Positions 20,076 to 27,660 of a stretch of 27,660 nucleotides of DNA are shown one piece after another (position 1 is the first letter of the stretch; the number at the start of each line of letters is the position of its first letter). The notes under the pieces are model-generated. The model saw only the letters and a program-made list of their open reading frames with translations, was not told the DNA's origin and did no database searches. The DNA is from Diplocarpon mali (taxonomy: Eukaryota > Ascomycota > Leotiomycetes > Helotiales > Drepanopezizaceae): assembly GCA_024741835.1 (NCBI GenBank), contig JAENRP010000466.1, forward strand, positions 1-27,660. The letters run 5' to 3'. Position numbers and translations under genes: made by a program.

Positions 20076-21235
20076 CTTATTATAATTATTATCTAAATTA
20101 TCAAAAGTGGATTTAGGTTTAAATAACCTACTATTATTATTAGAAGTATCTATTAAAGTTTTGGCTAAATAGCCTTTTCCTTTACCTTTGCCTTTCCTTA
20201 GTAGTTGCAGCCTTCGGTAGGATAAGGGCAGTTTGCTTCTTAACTTCTACTTCGATTGCTTCTTAATATTAAAGCTAGTAACTATATCAATCAGTTGCCT
20301 TCTAACTTTATAATTAGTAATATTATAAGCACTATTATAAAAGTAGCATCCCCGATAAGCTTAAGGGCTTGTCCTACGCTCCTTCTTCTTCTTAGGCTTA
20401 TCGTTACCTTATAACGCAGCATTTGCCGACTTAAAGCGTCCTTTAAGGTCTTACTTAATAGTTCAAAGGAGGTCGATCTTCTTATAGATCTTAAGGTTAG
20501 GTTAAATAAGAAGAAATTGTTTTGCAATAGCAAACTTAAAAAGGAAGCTATTAAGTAGGAAATTAAAAAGCTAAGTTTCCTTAAAAGTCATAGCTATCTT
20601 AGGATCTACGGCTCTTATTCTCCTTCTTACTTTATATAGTATAAATTAAATAGAGTCTATATTTATATTTATATCCTTACTATCTTTATCTTTTCTATAT
20701 TAAAATAAAGTGATTTACTATAATAGATACTAAGTATTAAAGTCAATTATCTAAGAGTATTTTACCTTTAAAGTATCCTATCTTATCTTTATATTATTAT
20801 AAACTTAAATAAAATCTCGATCTTTATGACTTAAACCTCTATTAATCTTAAGCTTACATTTAGCTAAGGCCAGCTTATACTCCTTCTCCTTTTCTATATT
20901 TAAAATCTACCTTTAGGATTCTCAGTTATTATTTACTAAAGCTCTTAAGCTAAGCTTATTTAATATATTTGGCAAATCCTTAATAGTTGTATTAGCTATT
21001 AAAGTAGAAGTAAACGAATTAATAAAAGGAGTATAAGGGGCTATTCTTACGTATTTAATAAATGTCTTTTAAATCGCTATTTTAATGCCTTTGCTCTTAA
21101 AGTAAAGCTCTAAATTGTCGAACTATTATTACCAGTTCTTTTAAAAGAGTTAAAGGTCTTTAAGTCTAGTATTTCGGTTAGAATCGGAAGCTATTACTAT
21201 TTCGAATAGAATTGCGTTTAAAAATCAAATAAATT
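20076..21235 (-). pseudogene. Gag of Copia-A with a decayed zinc knuckle
   Basis: The minus-strand frame from about 21200 reads LQLFQKNWQQQFDNLELYFKSKGI when stops are read as Gln, the usual Copia Gag N-terminal region. Later come helical Lys/Ile/Asn-rich segments, LKGRFKSANAAL and a basic KPKKKKERR stretch. Near 20345-20300 the frame reads GCYFYNSAYNITNYKV, probably a CCHC knuckle in which two Cys and the His have become Tyr or Asn. The stop-free frame at 20291-20533 on the same strand is a different frame and a shadow. Gag would have formed the particle and packaged RNA. Confidence 0.6.
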
Positions 21236-21289
21236 AAATAGTTAAAGGTACTCCTCTTATCGAAAAGTCGAAATGATTAAATAGCAGGT

Positions 21290-21480
21290 ATTATAAAAGT
21301 ATTAAATAGGGAGGAAGTCCTCTTATTAAAAAGGGTTTTTAGGCTATAACGCAAGGAATCATACCTCTTACGAAATATAGTAAAGCAAGGAATTATACCT
21401 CTTATAATACTAAAGGGGTTATAAAGTAAGGAATCATACCTCTTATAATATAGGTTGGCTAAATAGGGAATCATACCTTC
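21290..21480 (-). repeat. Short tandem repeats in the Copia-A leader
   Basis: The unit (A/G)GGAAT(C/T)ATACCTCTTA occurs four times or more with spacers of 20-35 bp (near 21350, 21390, 21435 and 21465), with a more diverged copy near 21305. Read on the minus strand it gives repeated RGMIP(Y/C)F-like peptides, and a 65-codon open frame spans it. Its place between the primer site and gag makes an untranslated leader or packaging signal equally likely. Confidence 0.5.
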
Positions 21481-21590
21481 TATTCGCCGATTGCTCGCCT
21501 TTTACTATAAGTCTTATTCAACTTCCTACTAATAGTTGCAGCGCAAGTACTTTCTAAGAGAAGTTAATAATCTATTATTAGTCTAGCTAA

Positions 21591-21600
21591 GGCTTATAAC
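21591..21600 (-). other. Primer-binding site of Copia-A (half initiator tRNA-Met)
   Basis: One base inside the 5' LTR the minus strand reads GTTATAAGCC followed by TTAGC. It fits the complement of the initiator tRNA-Met anticodon arm (GTTATGAGCCC) after two RIP-type transitions. It is the same site type as in Copia-B and the TRIM-like element. Confidence 0.65.
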
Positions 21601-21601
21601 T

Positions 21602-21796
21602 TATTAAGCTTAAGTAAGTCGGCGCAGTAGGTAAAGGAGGCTTCTAAAGGTCGATAGTCGATATATTAGTAAGAGTTAAGGAAGGAAGGTTACCCCTTTC
21701 TTTCCTATAGCTATATACGTATCAATATCCTACTAATTAAGCAATAGGGTCATATGATAATACATCGGAGTGATGGCTGTATTACCTATCTTAATA
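21602..21796 (-). repeat. 5' LTR of Copia-A
   Basis: 195-bp partner of 15606-15800, with termini TATTAAG and CTTAATA. Confidence 0.88.
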
Positions 21797-21801
21797 GAGA
21801 A
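21797..21801. repeat. Target-site duplication of Copia-A, right copy (gagaa)
   Basis: Exact repeat of 15601-15605. Element C resumes here. Confidence 0.85.
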
Positions 21802-22060
21802 TAAGAATACAAAGTAGAAAGCCTGCTTACTATACGAAAGTAAGCTGGTACACTTATATACTGCGCCTTATAAGTTGGCTGCGATATTGATTTAGAATAG
21901 TACTTAGCCTCTAATTTTTTATATATGCCTTTTAAGCTTTGCGAATTTCATTTGGAAAATCCAGACCTCTTGGGCCTGCCTGCGAGGCTTTTTAATTAGA
22001 TATAGGCCTATATTAATAGTATAAATAATTATAATAAAATAGGTAATAATAAACCTATAG
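21802..22060 (+). pseudogene. Chromodomain at the C-terminus of element C integrase
   Basis: If Copia-A and one GAGAA copy are removed, the integrase frame runs on without a shift as IRE*EYKVESLL. Then follow VGCDIDLE, YLASNFLYMPFKLCEFHLENPDL and LGLPARLF. This matches the chromodomain of fungal Ty3/gypsy elements (EYEVExIL, VKWxGxxxxxxxWYPASNFKxxPxKLxxFHxxxPxxPGPP). The aromatic cage is partly lost (Trp to stop). Such domains bind methylated histone H3 and steer insertion into heterochromatin, which fits the nesting seen here. Three stops replace Gln or Trp. Confidence 0.82.
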
Positions 22061-22087
22061 TTGGACGCTTAAAGACGAGCTTTTTTT

Positions 22088-22101
22088 AAAAGGGGGGGTA
22101 A
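22088..22101 (+). other. Polypurine tract of element C
   Basis: AAAAGGGGGGGTAA lies directly before the 3' LTR and after a run of T. It fixes C's orientation as plus. Confidence 0.85.
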
Positions 22102-22404
22102 TATAATAGATTATTACTATATATAGGTTATACCTTAGTTTATACCTGGTTTATACTCAGTTCGGCTATAGCTTAGCGTAATCTTAGTATAGGCTATAAA
22201 CTAGGTTACCCTCGGTTGGCATCCGGTTCGGCTCTCCTTAAGCGAGTGATCCTCTTTTCTTTATATATATATACTATACCTTTCCACTCTTTTAAGGCTT
22301 TATAGTTATTGATTCTAAGTCATTACTAAGACGTTCTATTAGCATTACTATATGATTCGCATATGTATCGGTGCTGAGCAGAGGTTATACTCCCAGTCGT
22401 CACA
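22102..22404 (+). repeat. 3' LTR of element C
   Basis: The 303-bp partner of 2227-2529. The left end is heavily RIP-altered (TATAATAGATTATT for TGTGACGGATTGTT), while the right end keeps CAGTCGTCACA. The right flank TATAT is the second copy of the target-site duplication. Confidence 0.88.
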
Positions 22405-22697
22405 TATATAATTATAATTAAAAAAGCGCTAATTTAGCACTTAAAAGACATTAGCCGCACCCTTAAAAGTAAAAGCAAAAGCAAGGTCTATATACTATAG
22501 GATAAGGGTTTAAGCCTCTCCCTTTAAGCACTTAAAGTAGGCCTTGATTTATACCTTACCATTTAGGAAGTTGCTAGAGTATTCCTTAATAAATAGCTTT
22601 ATCTCTATCTTCTAAGCGTTATATAAGATCTTGCCTTAATAGTTAAAGAAATAAATGCAAGGGTACTTAATGCGCTCTATAGCTTTAATAGAAGGGT
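22405..22697 (-). pseudogene. Ty3/gypsy gag, N-terminal part (element D)
   Basis: Minus-strand reading from 22697 gives ERIKYPCIYFF, then KIEIKLFIKEYSSNFLNGKV, then YFKCLKGEA*TLIL*YI (family pattern xxWxxxxKxxLRGxAxxWxxP). It is the N-terminal core of a retrotransposon gag. The continuation is at 2226-1585, on the other side of element C; across the rejoined site the frame is shifted, so small indels have occurred. The start of D lies to the right of Copia-A', which cut it at 22697. Stops are TAA/TAG in Trp or Gln positions. Confidence 0.65.
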
Positions 22698-22892
22698 CAT
22701 TGAGCTTAAGTGAGTCGGCGCAATAGGTAAAGGAGGCTTTTAGAGGTCGATAGTCGATATATTAGTAAGAGTTAGGGAAGGAAGGTTACCCCTTTCTTCC
22801 CTATAGCTATATATATATTAATATCTTACTAACTAAGCAATAAGGTTATATAATAATATATTAGAGTGATAGCTATATTACCTATCTTAATA
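22698..22892 (-). repeat. 3' LTR of Copia-A'
   Basis: 195 bp, aligned with 15606-15800 and 21602-21796. The polypurine tract follows at 22893-22901. Confidence 0.86.
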
Positions 22893-23201
22893 CTCTTACT
22901 TAGATCTTATTCCAATTGACTTATAGTTAGGAAAATAACAACTATCCTTTTGTGCTAATCCAACTCCTAAGTATCTCTTTAAATTAAAAATAATCAATTA
23001 ATAGTAACCTTTATTAAAATTACCAATCCTACTTGCAAGGTAGGACCGGGAGTCAAATTTCTAAAAGCGTTCCTTTATAAGATTATATAACTTAACTCGC
23101 AGTTTAGGCCTAGGAGTCGATTTAAAAACTTTCTTCTATAGGACTATATAACCTAACTTATAAGGCGGGCCTAAGAGTCGTCCTTAAGCTTATTAAGCCC
23201 C

Positions 23202-23722
23202 TACTATCTTTTGCAACCCTAGTATATCTTTAAATACTTTAAACTTTGCAACTGTTTTTAATAGCTTTATAAATCCATCTGCTATTATTTAATTAATTAA
23301 GATATAAGTGATTAATAACTTATTCTTTATAATAAGGTTATAGATAAAGTGGTAGGCAATATTGATATATTTCAATTGCTTATATAAGTGTAGATTCTTT
23401 ATAAGTGCAATCGCCCTTATATTATCTACTTAAAGATTAATATAGTTCCTATCTTATTTAATATACTTAATAAAACCTATGTCTTTTAGAACTTAAGTGA
23501 TTTATAATCCTTACTTATAATTTAATAATATTAATATATATTCGGCCTTAGTGCTTGCGGTAGCTACTGATTTCTACTTCCTACTTCCCTATAATATAGG
23601 TCTGCTATATAGTACTACTACGCTTTTAGATATACTTTTCCAACCTTTTATATTTATCTAATCGGAATTGGTATATACTTTAAGCTTTGCACTTATATAT
23701 TTTATTAGTCTATATCTTACCT
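23202..23722 (-). pseudogene. RNase H of Copia-A'
   Basis: Counterpart of 16110-16630. The same landmarks are seen on the minus strand, with additional G/A and C/T changes. The three untranslated-tail repeat units precede it on the map at about 23022-23182. Confidence 0.72.
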
Positions 23723-25060
23723 TTTATATGATTATCAATTAAAGGTACCTTTTAAGTCGCTTAACTGTATTTTTATATTAAACTGTTAGATCCTTTAGGT
23801 TTTGATTAAGTTGCTTAATAATAAAGGCGATATCTAATCTTATATAAGCCATAGTATATATAATCGCTCTAATATCCTATTAGTACTTCTTTAAATCTCC
23901 TCTTTACTTATTTTTATTAATAGGCTCTAACTTATTATACTTTCCTTTAATTAGAATACGCTTTAGCTTAAAGTTGGGAGTATAAGCGGAGAGTCCTATT
24001 TGGTTTAGGATCTTCTTAATATACTACTCTTAGTCTAACCAGAGTTCTTAAGTAGAGCAGTTCCTTATAATATAAATGCTAAGGATCTTATGAATTCCCC
24101 TTAGATCCTTAGTATTAAAACGTTTTTAAATTATTATAAAGAACTAATCTAATTAAGTAGTTATTTTTACAGCTATAGTAATATTGTTAATATATAGTAG
24201 TAATTTGATTCTACGCTTAGCATAGGTAAATAGATAAGGGTCAGTATGACGGATTGTTACTATATATGGGTTGTACCCCGGTTCGTACCCGGTTCGTACC
24301 CGGTTCGGCTACGGCTTAGCGCAATCTCAGTATAAGCTATAAACCGGGTTACCCCCAGTTAGCATCCGGTTCGGCTCCCTTTAAGCAGGTGACCCTCTTT
24401 TCTCCATATATATATACTATGCCCTTCCACTCCTTTAGGGCTCTATAGTTGTTGATTCTAAGTCATTACTAAGACGTTCTATTAGCATTGCTATATGACT
24501 CGTACGCGTATCGGTGCCGAGCAGAGGTTACACTCCCAGTCGTCACAGTCAGCTAGGCTTTAAACAAATCCCATTTCTACTAGAGCAGAGTTATATAAAA
24601 GGTTTTAATTATAAGCTGATTATTTAAGCCTATAGATACTGCGGAGTATATAAAAAGAGTAGCCAGCGCGTATAGGAATACTATTAGGTTAAGAGAGAAA
24701 AATCCGTTCCTTTATAGTTACTTTGGTAAATGCATTTTTAATATTGTACTATTTGCATTTAAGGTCCTTAGCAGCTACTATTGCTATAAATATGCAAAAG
24801 GTATTTATATAAACTATTAGCGCGAATATATCGAAGTAGTCTTCTCCATACTATTAGAAGAAGCCCTTAGCTATAAGCCTTACTTTATAATATTCTAAGG
24901 TCCTATCTATATATATCTTAATTATAAAGACCCACTTTATTAATACTAGGTTTATATCCTTTAGTATTAGTTCCTTTATTTATATACCATTTATAATAAA
25001 AGAGCTTATCTCCTCTTAGATTACCTTATTTTATACTGCTTTATTCTCTAGGTTATTAAT
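23723..25060 (-). pseudogene. Reverse transcriptase of Copia-A', split by a solo LTR
   Basis: Counterpart of 16631-17660. The catalytic box near 24195-24183 again reads YINNI, so both Asp codons are Asn as in copy A. The shared change suggests it was present before the copies separated or that RIP hit the same site twice. The solo LTR of the C family (24245-24547) interrupts the domain just upstream of this box. Confidence 0.76.
24245..24547 (+). mobile_element. Solo LTR of the C family inserted in Copia-A'
   Basis: 303 bp, aligned with both LTRs of element C. It starts TATGACGG (TG to TA) and ends CGTCACA. The flanks GTCAG (24240-24244) and GTCAG (24548-24552) form a perfect 5-bp duplication. 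The empty site GTCAG is present once in copy A at 17148-17152. A solo LTR arises by recombination between the two LTRs of a full insertion. It is the least mutated member of the family here and keeps GC-rich 11-bp repeats (CCCGGTTCGTA type) at 24276-24310, with a further related copy near 24365, and a TATATATATACTATG segment. Confidence 0.92.
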
Positions 25061-26595
25061 AGCTTTATTATATATCTTTAAAAGAGAGATTTTCATTATC
25101 CTTTTAGCGGTTAGGAATGCATTATCTTTATTAAAGCTCTATTGAAGTTCAAGCTTATAGATCCTATGCGCTATTATAGCTTAGATACGCTTAGACTCGC
25201 GTTTATCTAAGGTATCTTCTAGTTCTAAGTCTCTATTCCTCTTTAAAGGCGTAGGTTCGGCTATAGGTTCTATAGGCTTATTATCTAAGGAATTGCTTTC
25301 TAATAGTAGAGGCTTATTATTACTTATACCTATTTTAAGAATATCCTTTACTATAGGTACTTTAATTAAAGGGATAATAATATCAAAGTTATTTTATACT
25401 TTAAGCAGTTTGCGAATAATAGGAATGGTCTATTTGACCTTTAGGCGATTAGCAAGTTATTAATTAGCAAGTGCGCTTAATATACTTAAGCTTAGAGAGA
25501 AGGGTTATTAGTTCGGCTTAATAGTATTACTATTAAGTAGTATACCTTGCGAATCTCTAGGTATGCGAAGCTTTAAGGATAGCTTCCTCCTATTTTAAGA
25601 TTTATCAAACTTAATTATTAAGGATATAATTACTCGCCTTAGGTCTAGTATATATACTATCTATTACTTTATTATCTATTTAATATACTTAATAAATATA
25701 TACTTTCTACCTCAGTCTATTAGCTTCTTGCTCTTTATACCTATAGGCTAGGACTTTAGGCTAATATAAGAGTAGCAGACGCTTTTAAAGATATAGATAT
25801 AATCTAAGCTTAGCTTCTATTTAAAATATGCCTTATATAATAATATTTAAGTGCTATTAACTATTAGTCTACTACTTATTCTATTTTATAAGTATGCGTT
25901 TGCTTTAATCGCAAGGTCCTAGAATTCTAGTAATAGGTTAGCATCTTATAGTAAAGTGCAATAGTCAGTCTCTACTTACTAAATACTTCGCTTAGCAATG
26001 CTATTTTAATAAGAACCTTTGTATATTATAATTAGTTTATAATAAACTCCTTATTTTGCCTATTTATTAAGCTTTGCCTTAATCTTTAATATATTATTAG
26101 ACCTAACGGCTATTAGCTTTAATTGGGTCTAGCGTTCCTCTATCACTTTCTAAGTTTCCAACTTTTCTATAAGCTTAGATTTAGTCTTAGCGCAAATAGT
26201 CTATATCTATTAAGTAGAGTTATCTACTATTTAAAAAAACTAATTATTTCCTTTAATTAAGGTTATAAATAGTCTAATAGTATTAATAGATATTAGTACT
26301 AATATTAAATCTTTTTATAAATTAAGCTTAGTTTATATCTGATTTTAAAGCTTTATTAGCTTGTAAATTCAGTATACTAAGCGATCCTTTAATACTTAGA
26401 TCTTCTATTTTAAGGTTAAGACCTTATATAGGCCCTTTAATTTCTTTAGCCTTAAATATATAAATCTTCTATATATTAGCTAATACTTTAATAGGCTTTT
26501 GGCTTTTAATAGCTTTAGTAGCTTATTATTAATCAATACTTTATTATTAATAGTTAAAAAGGACTAGTAATAGTAGTTTAAGGTTTTGCTATTTT
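25061..26595 (-). pseudogene. GAG-pre-integrase, integrase and linker of Copia-A'
   Basis: Counterpart of 17661-19195 at an offset of 7400. The layout is the same and decay is similar. No additional insertion was found in it. Confidence 0.64.
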
Positions 26596-27045
26596 CTAAT
26601 TGCAAGCCTAGCTTAAGAGTCGTTTTTAATAAAATTGTAAGATTTACTTATAATCTTAACTTAAAAGTCGATTTCCTAAAAATAGTAAGATCTACTTACA
26701 GTCTTAGCTTAAGAGTCGTCTTTGATAAATTCGCAAGTTTCACTTGCGGTCCTAGCCTAGGAGTTATTTCTATAAATTTCACTTGCGATCCTAGCCTAAG
26801 AGTTATTATTAGCAAATTTGCAAAATCTACTTATAGTCTTAGCTTAAGAGTTATTTTTATTAAATTTACTTATAATCTTAGCTTAAGAGTTATCTTTAAA
26901 GATACTTTACAATCTACCTATAGTCTTAGCTTAAGAGTCATTTTTGCAAATTTTACTTGCGATCTTAGCTTAGGAGTCTATCTATTCTCCTTATCCTCGC
27001 TTAATTGTATTAGGGTAAAGAGTGCACTTTCCTTAAAGGAACCTA

Positions 27046-27130
27046 TATTATGCAGAAAATAGGCTAAATATGCTAGTATGCGCCCTAAGGTATGGATTCA
27101 CATTTTAGCCAAGCGGTATTATATATAATA
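27046..27130 (+). repeat. 5' terminal repeat (LTR) of the TRIM-like element
   Basis: 85 bp, starting TATTATGCAGAA. It differs from 27459-27543 at nine positions, eight of them C/T or G/A. Its right end is the RIP-altered form of TTCTGCATAACA. Confidence 0.85.
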
Positions 27131-27148
27131 GTTATAAGCCCTATAAGC
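27131..27148 (+). other. Primer-binding site of the TRIM-like element (half initiator tRNA-Met)
   Basis: GTTATAAGCCCTATAAGC abuts the 5' repeat. It is identical to the Copia-B site at 12022-12005 apart from one A/G difference, and complementary to the initiator tRNA-Met anticodon arm apart from RIP-type changes. Confidence 0.75.
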
Positions 27149-27448
27149 GCAGCGATAATTCTTTCGCATTCCTCTTATATAAGGTTTAGCCGACGTTTCT
27201 CGCTTTAAAGTTCTACTAGTAAACTACTTTTTAAAGAATTCGGCAATGATCATACTCGGTTTTAATTATATCGATAGAAGTTTCGACAGATTCAAGTAAA
27301 ACAACCTTTAACGTATAGCCGAAGAAAAATGCATTTCGGCCCTTCTGACCACCTATTTCCTACTAGCTTAGCAGTCTATGCGCCATATCTACGCTACTAT
27401 AGACTAGGCTAGTACTTAGGCCGCTGGAAAAACTGTTCTTCCGGCGAC
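27149..27448 (+). other. Non-coding interior of the TRIM-like element
   Basis: About 300 bp without an open frame of note. Moderately GC-balanced, with several TTCGGC/GCCGAA-type segments (near 27238, 27318, 27335). In a TRIM this part would hold the RNA dimerisation and packaging signals; none can be named from sequence alone. Confidence 0.5.
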
Positions 27449-27458
27449 CTAAGGGGTG
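27449..27458 (+). other. Polypurine tract of the TRIM-like element
   Basis: CTAAGGGGTG abuts the 3' repeat. The Copia-B tract is CTAAGGGGTA at the same position relative to its LTR. Confidence 0.75.
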
Positions 27459-27543
27459 TATTATGCAGAAAATAGGCTAAATATACTAGTACGCGCCCTA
27501 AGGTATAGATTCACATTTTGGCCGAGCGGTATTCTGCATAACA
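27459..27543 (+). repeat. 3' terminal repeat (LTR) of the TRIM-like element
   Basis: 85 bp with perfect inverted termini TTATGCAGAA and TTCTGCATAA. It is the better preserved of the two repeats. Confidence 0.85.
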
Positions 27544-27573
27544 ACCTACTTATAAGTCTGGCCTAAGAGTCAA

Positions 27574-27660
27574 TTTCTATAATATTACCTTTAAGATAAT
27601 ATAAAGTCTATCTTTGATTTTAACTTTAAAGATCACTTTATAATTATTATTTATAAATTA
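27574..27660 (-). pseudogene. Protease of Copia-A', C-terminal end (cut by window end)
   Basis: Counterpart of about 19671-19757 in copy A, which encodes the last strands of the protease (IFKAKIKD region). Only the end of the domain is inside the window. Confidence 0.55.

Larger units (their letters stand above)
15606..21796 (-). mobile_element. Copia-A LTR retrotransposon, complete but RIP-degraded
   Basis: Two 195-bp LTRs with termini TATT(G/A)AG and CTTAATA are flanked by a perfect GAGAA duplication. Sense is minus: primer site next to 21602, leader with short repeats, gag, protease, tandem peptide repeat, integrase, RT, RNase H, polypurine tract at 15809-15801. The length (6.2 kb) exceeds the usual 5-5.5 kb, partly because of the repeat block. 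A second, collinear copy (A') begins at 22698. The A copy lets the later insertions in A' be read off exactly. Confidence 0.88.
2227..22404 (+). mobile_element. Chromodomain Ty3/gypsy retrotransposon C, interrupted by Copia-B and Copia-A
   Basis: The two outer 303-bp LTRs (2227-2529 and 22102-22404) are collinear copies. The flanks form a near-perfect 5-bp duplication, and a polypurine tract abuts the right LTR. Reading only the C segments (2530-4623, 12226-15605, 21802-22101) gives gag, protease, RT, RNase H, integrase and chromodomain in the order of a chromovirus. Removing B (4624-12225 with one duplication) and A (15606-21801 with one duplication) leaves an element of roughly 6.4 kb, normal for this group. 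All frames are riddled with TAA/TAG stops. A third LTR of the family lies alone at 24245-24547. Confidence 0.85.
27046..27543 (+). mobile_element. TRIM-like non-autonomous LTR element (498 bp), related to Copia-B
   Basis: Terminal direct repeats of 85 bp (27046-27130, 27459-27543) enclose 328 bp without coding capacity. Flanks ACCTA (27041-27045 and 27544-27548) are a perfect 5-bp duplication; copy A has the empty site at 19641-19645. A primer site abuts the left repeat and a polypurine tract abuts the right one. Small size, LTR-like ends and no gene fit terminal-repeat retrotransposons in miniature (TRIMs). The primer site (18 bases) and the junction of polypurine tract plus first 12 LTR bases match Copia-B, so B's proteins probably mobilised it. 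The internal part is less AT-biased than its surroundings, indicating a recent insertion. Confidence 0.82.
26601..27573 (-). repeat. In-frame tandem peptide repeat of Copia-A', interrupted by the TRIM-like element
   Basis: Same ten units as at 19201-19670. Nine lie before the insertion at 27046 and the last lies after 27544. The plus-strand open frame at 26586-27062 (158 codons, repeated STYSLSLRVIF) is the antisense shadow of these units. On the minus strand they read TLKLRLQV-like. Confidence 0.72.
22698..27660 (-). mobile_element. Copia-A', second copy of Copia-A (incomplete at window end)
   Basis: Collinear with 15606-19757 of copy A at a constant offset of 7092, rising to 7400 after the solo LTR (24245-24547) and to 7903 after the TRIM-like element (27046-27543). 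Differences from A are mostly C/T and G/A. It holds LTR, RNase H, RT, integrase, tandem repeat and the end of the protease. Gag, primer site and the other LTR are beyond 27660. The first base of its LTR is C instead of T. The left flank AGGGT (22693-22697) should be one half of its target-site duplication. Confidence 0.86.

Noticed and set aside
20291..20533. Minus-strand open frame of 80 codons with hydrophobic end
   Set aside because: It is in a different frame from the Gag basic and zinc-knuckle reading (KPKKKKERR, GCYFYNSAYN), which fits the protease downstream.
22692..22892. Third LTR of the A family as partner of 21602-21796
   Set aside because: Its adjoining tail and RNase H are a full second copy, and A already has two LTRs with a matching GAGAA duplication, so this is a separate insertion.
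26586..27062. 158-codon plus-strand frame with repeated STYSLSLRVIF, longest open frame of the window
   Set aside because: It is antisense to the tandem repeat of Copia-A'. Repeats without stops on one strand give an open frame by chance, and it runs into the TRIM-like insertion.
1..27660. Host protein-coding, tRNA or rRNA genes
   Set aside because: Every readable protein segment is retrotransposon Gag or Pol, and I saw no cloverleaf-like or ribosomal sequence on either strand.

Overview
This window is a block of nested, decayed LTR retrotransposons from a filamentous ascomycete (Pezizomycotina) genome. I see no host gene, tRNA or rRNA. CA and TG dinucleotides are scarce and TA is abundant. 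Copies of the same repeat differ almost only by C-to-T and G-to-A changes, and coding frames are full of TAA/TAG where Gln or Trp is expected. This is the signature of repeat-induced point mutation (RIP), so the window reads as an AT-rich heterochromatic compartment. Every coding region is a pseudogene. Boundaries were worked out by aligning repeat copies by eye and finding target-site duplications (TSDs).

Layout. The oldest layer is a minus-strand Ty3/gypsy element 'D'. Its gag survives in two pieces (22405-22697, continuing at 1585-2226). A minus-strand Copia 'E' (5' LTR 1403-1584, gag 1-1167, leaving the window on the left) lies inside D. A plus-strand chromodomain Ty3/gypsy element 'C' (2227-22404; 303-bp LTRs; TSD catat/tatat) splits D's gag. 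C is itself split twice. Minus-strand Copia 'B' (4624-12220; 198-bp LTRs; TSD atact) sits between C's protease and reverse transcriptase. Minus-strand Copia 'A' (15606-21796; 195-bp LTRs; TSD gagaa) sits between C's integrase and chromodomain. A second copy of A, called A' (22698 to beyond the window end), is inserted in D. A' was later hit by a solo LTR of the C family (24245-24547; TSD gtcag) and by a 498-bp non-coding element with 85-bp terminal direct repeats (27046-27543; TSD accta).

Domain order. C (plus): gag, protease, then RT, RNase H and integrase, then chromodomain, polypurine tract and LTR. B and A (minus): gag, protease, integrase, RT, RNase H. C's integrase keeps its D, D, E triad with 35 residues between the second Asp and the Glu, while its protease, RT and RNase H catalytic Asp codons have become Asn.

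Most interesting points. (1) The 498-bp element shares B's primer-binding site and the junction between its polypurine tract and 3' LTR, so it looks like a TRIM-type parasite of the B family. (2) A and A' carry about ten in-frame copies of a TLKLRLQV-like peptide between protease and integrase. (3) B holds about 1.4 kb of unexplained, locally GC-rich sequence between RNase H and its polypurine tract. (4) A, B and the TRIM-like element have primer sites complementary to the anticodon arm of initiator tRNA-Met, which implies half-tRNA priming.
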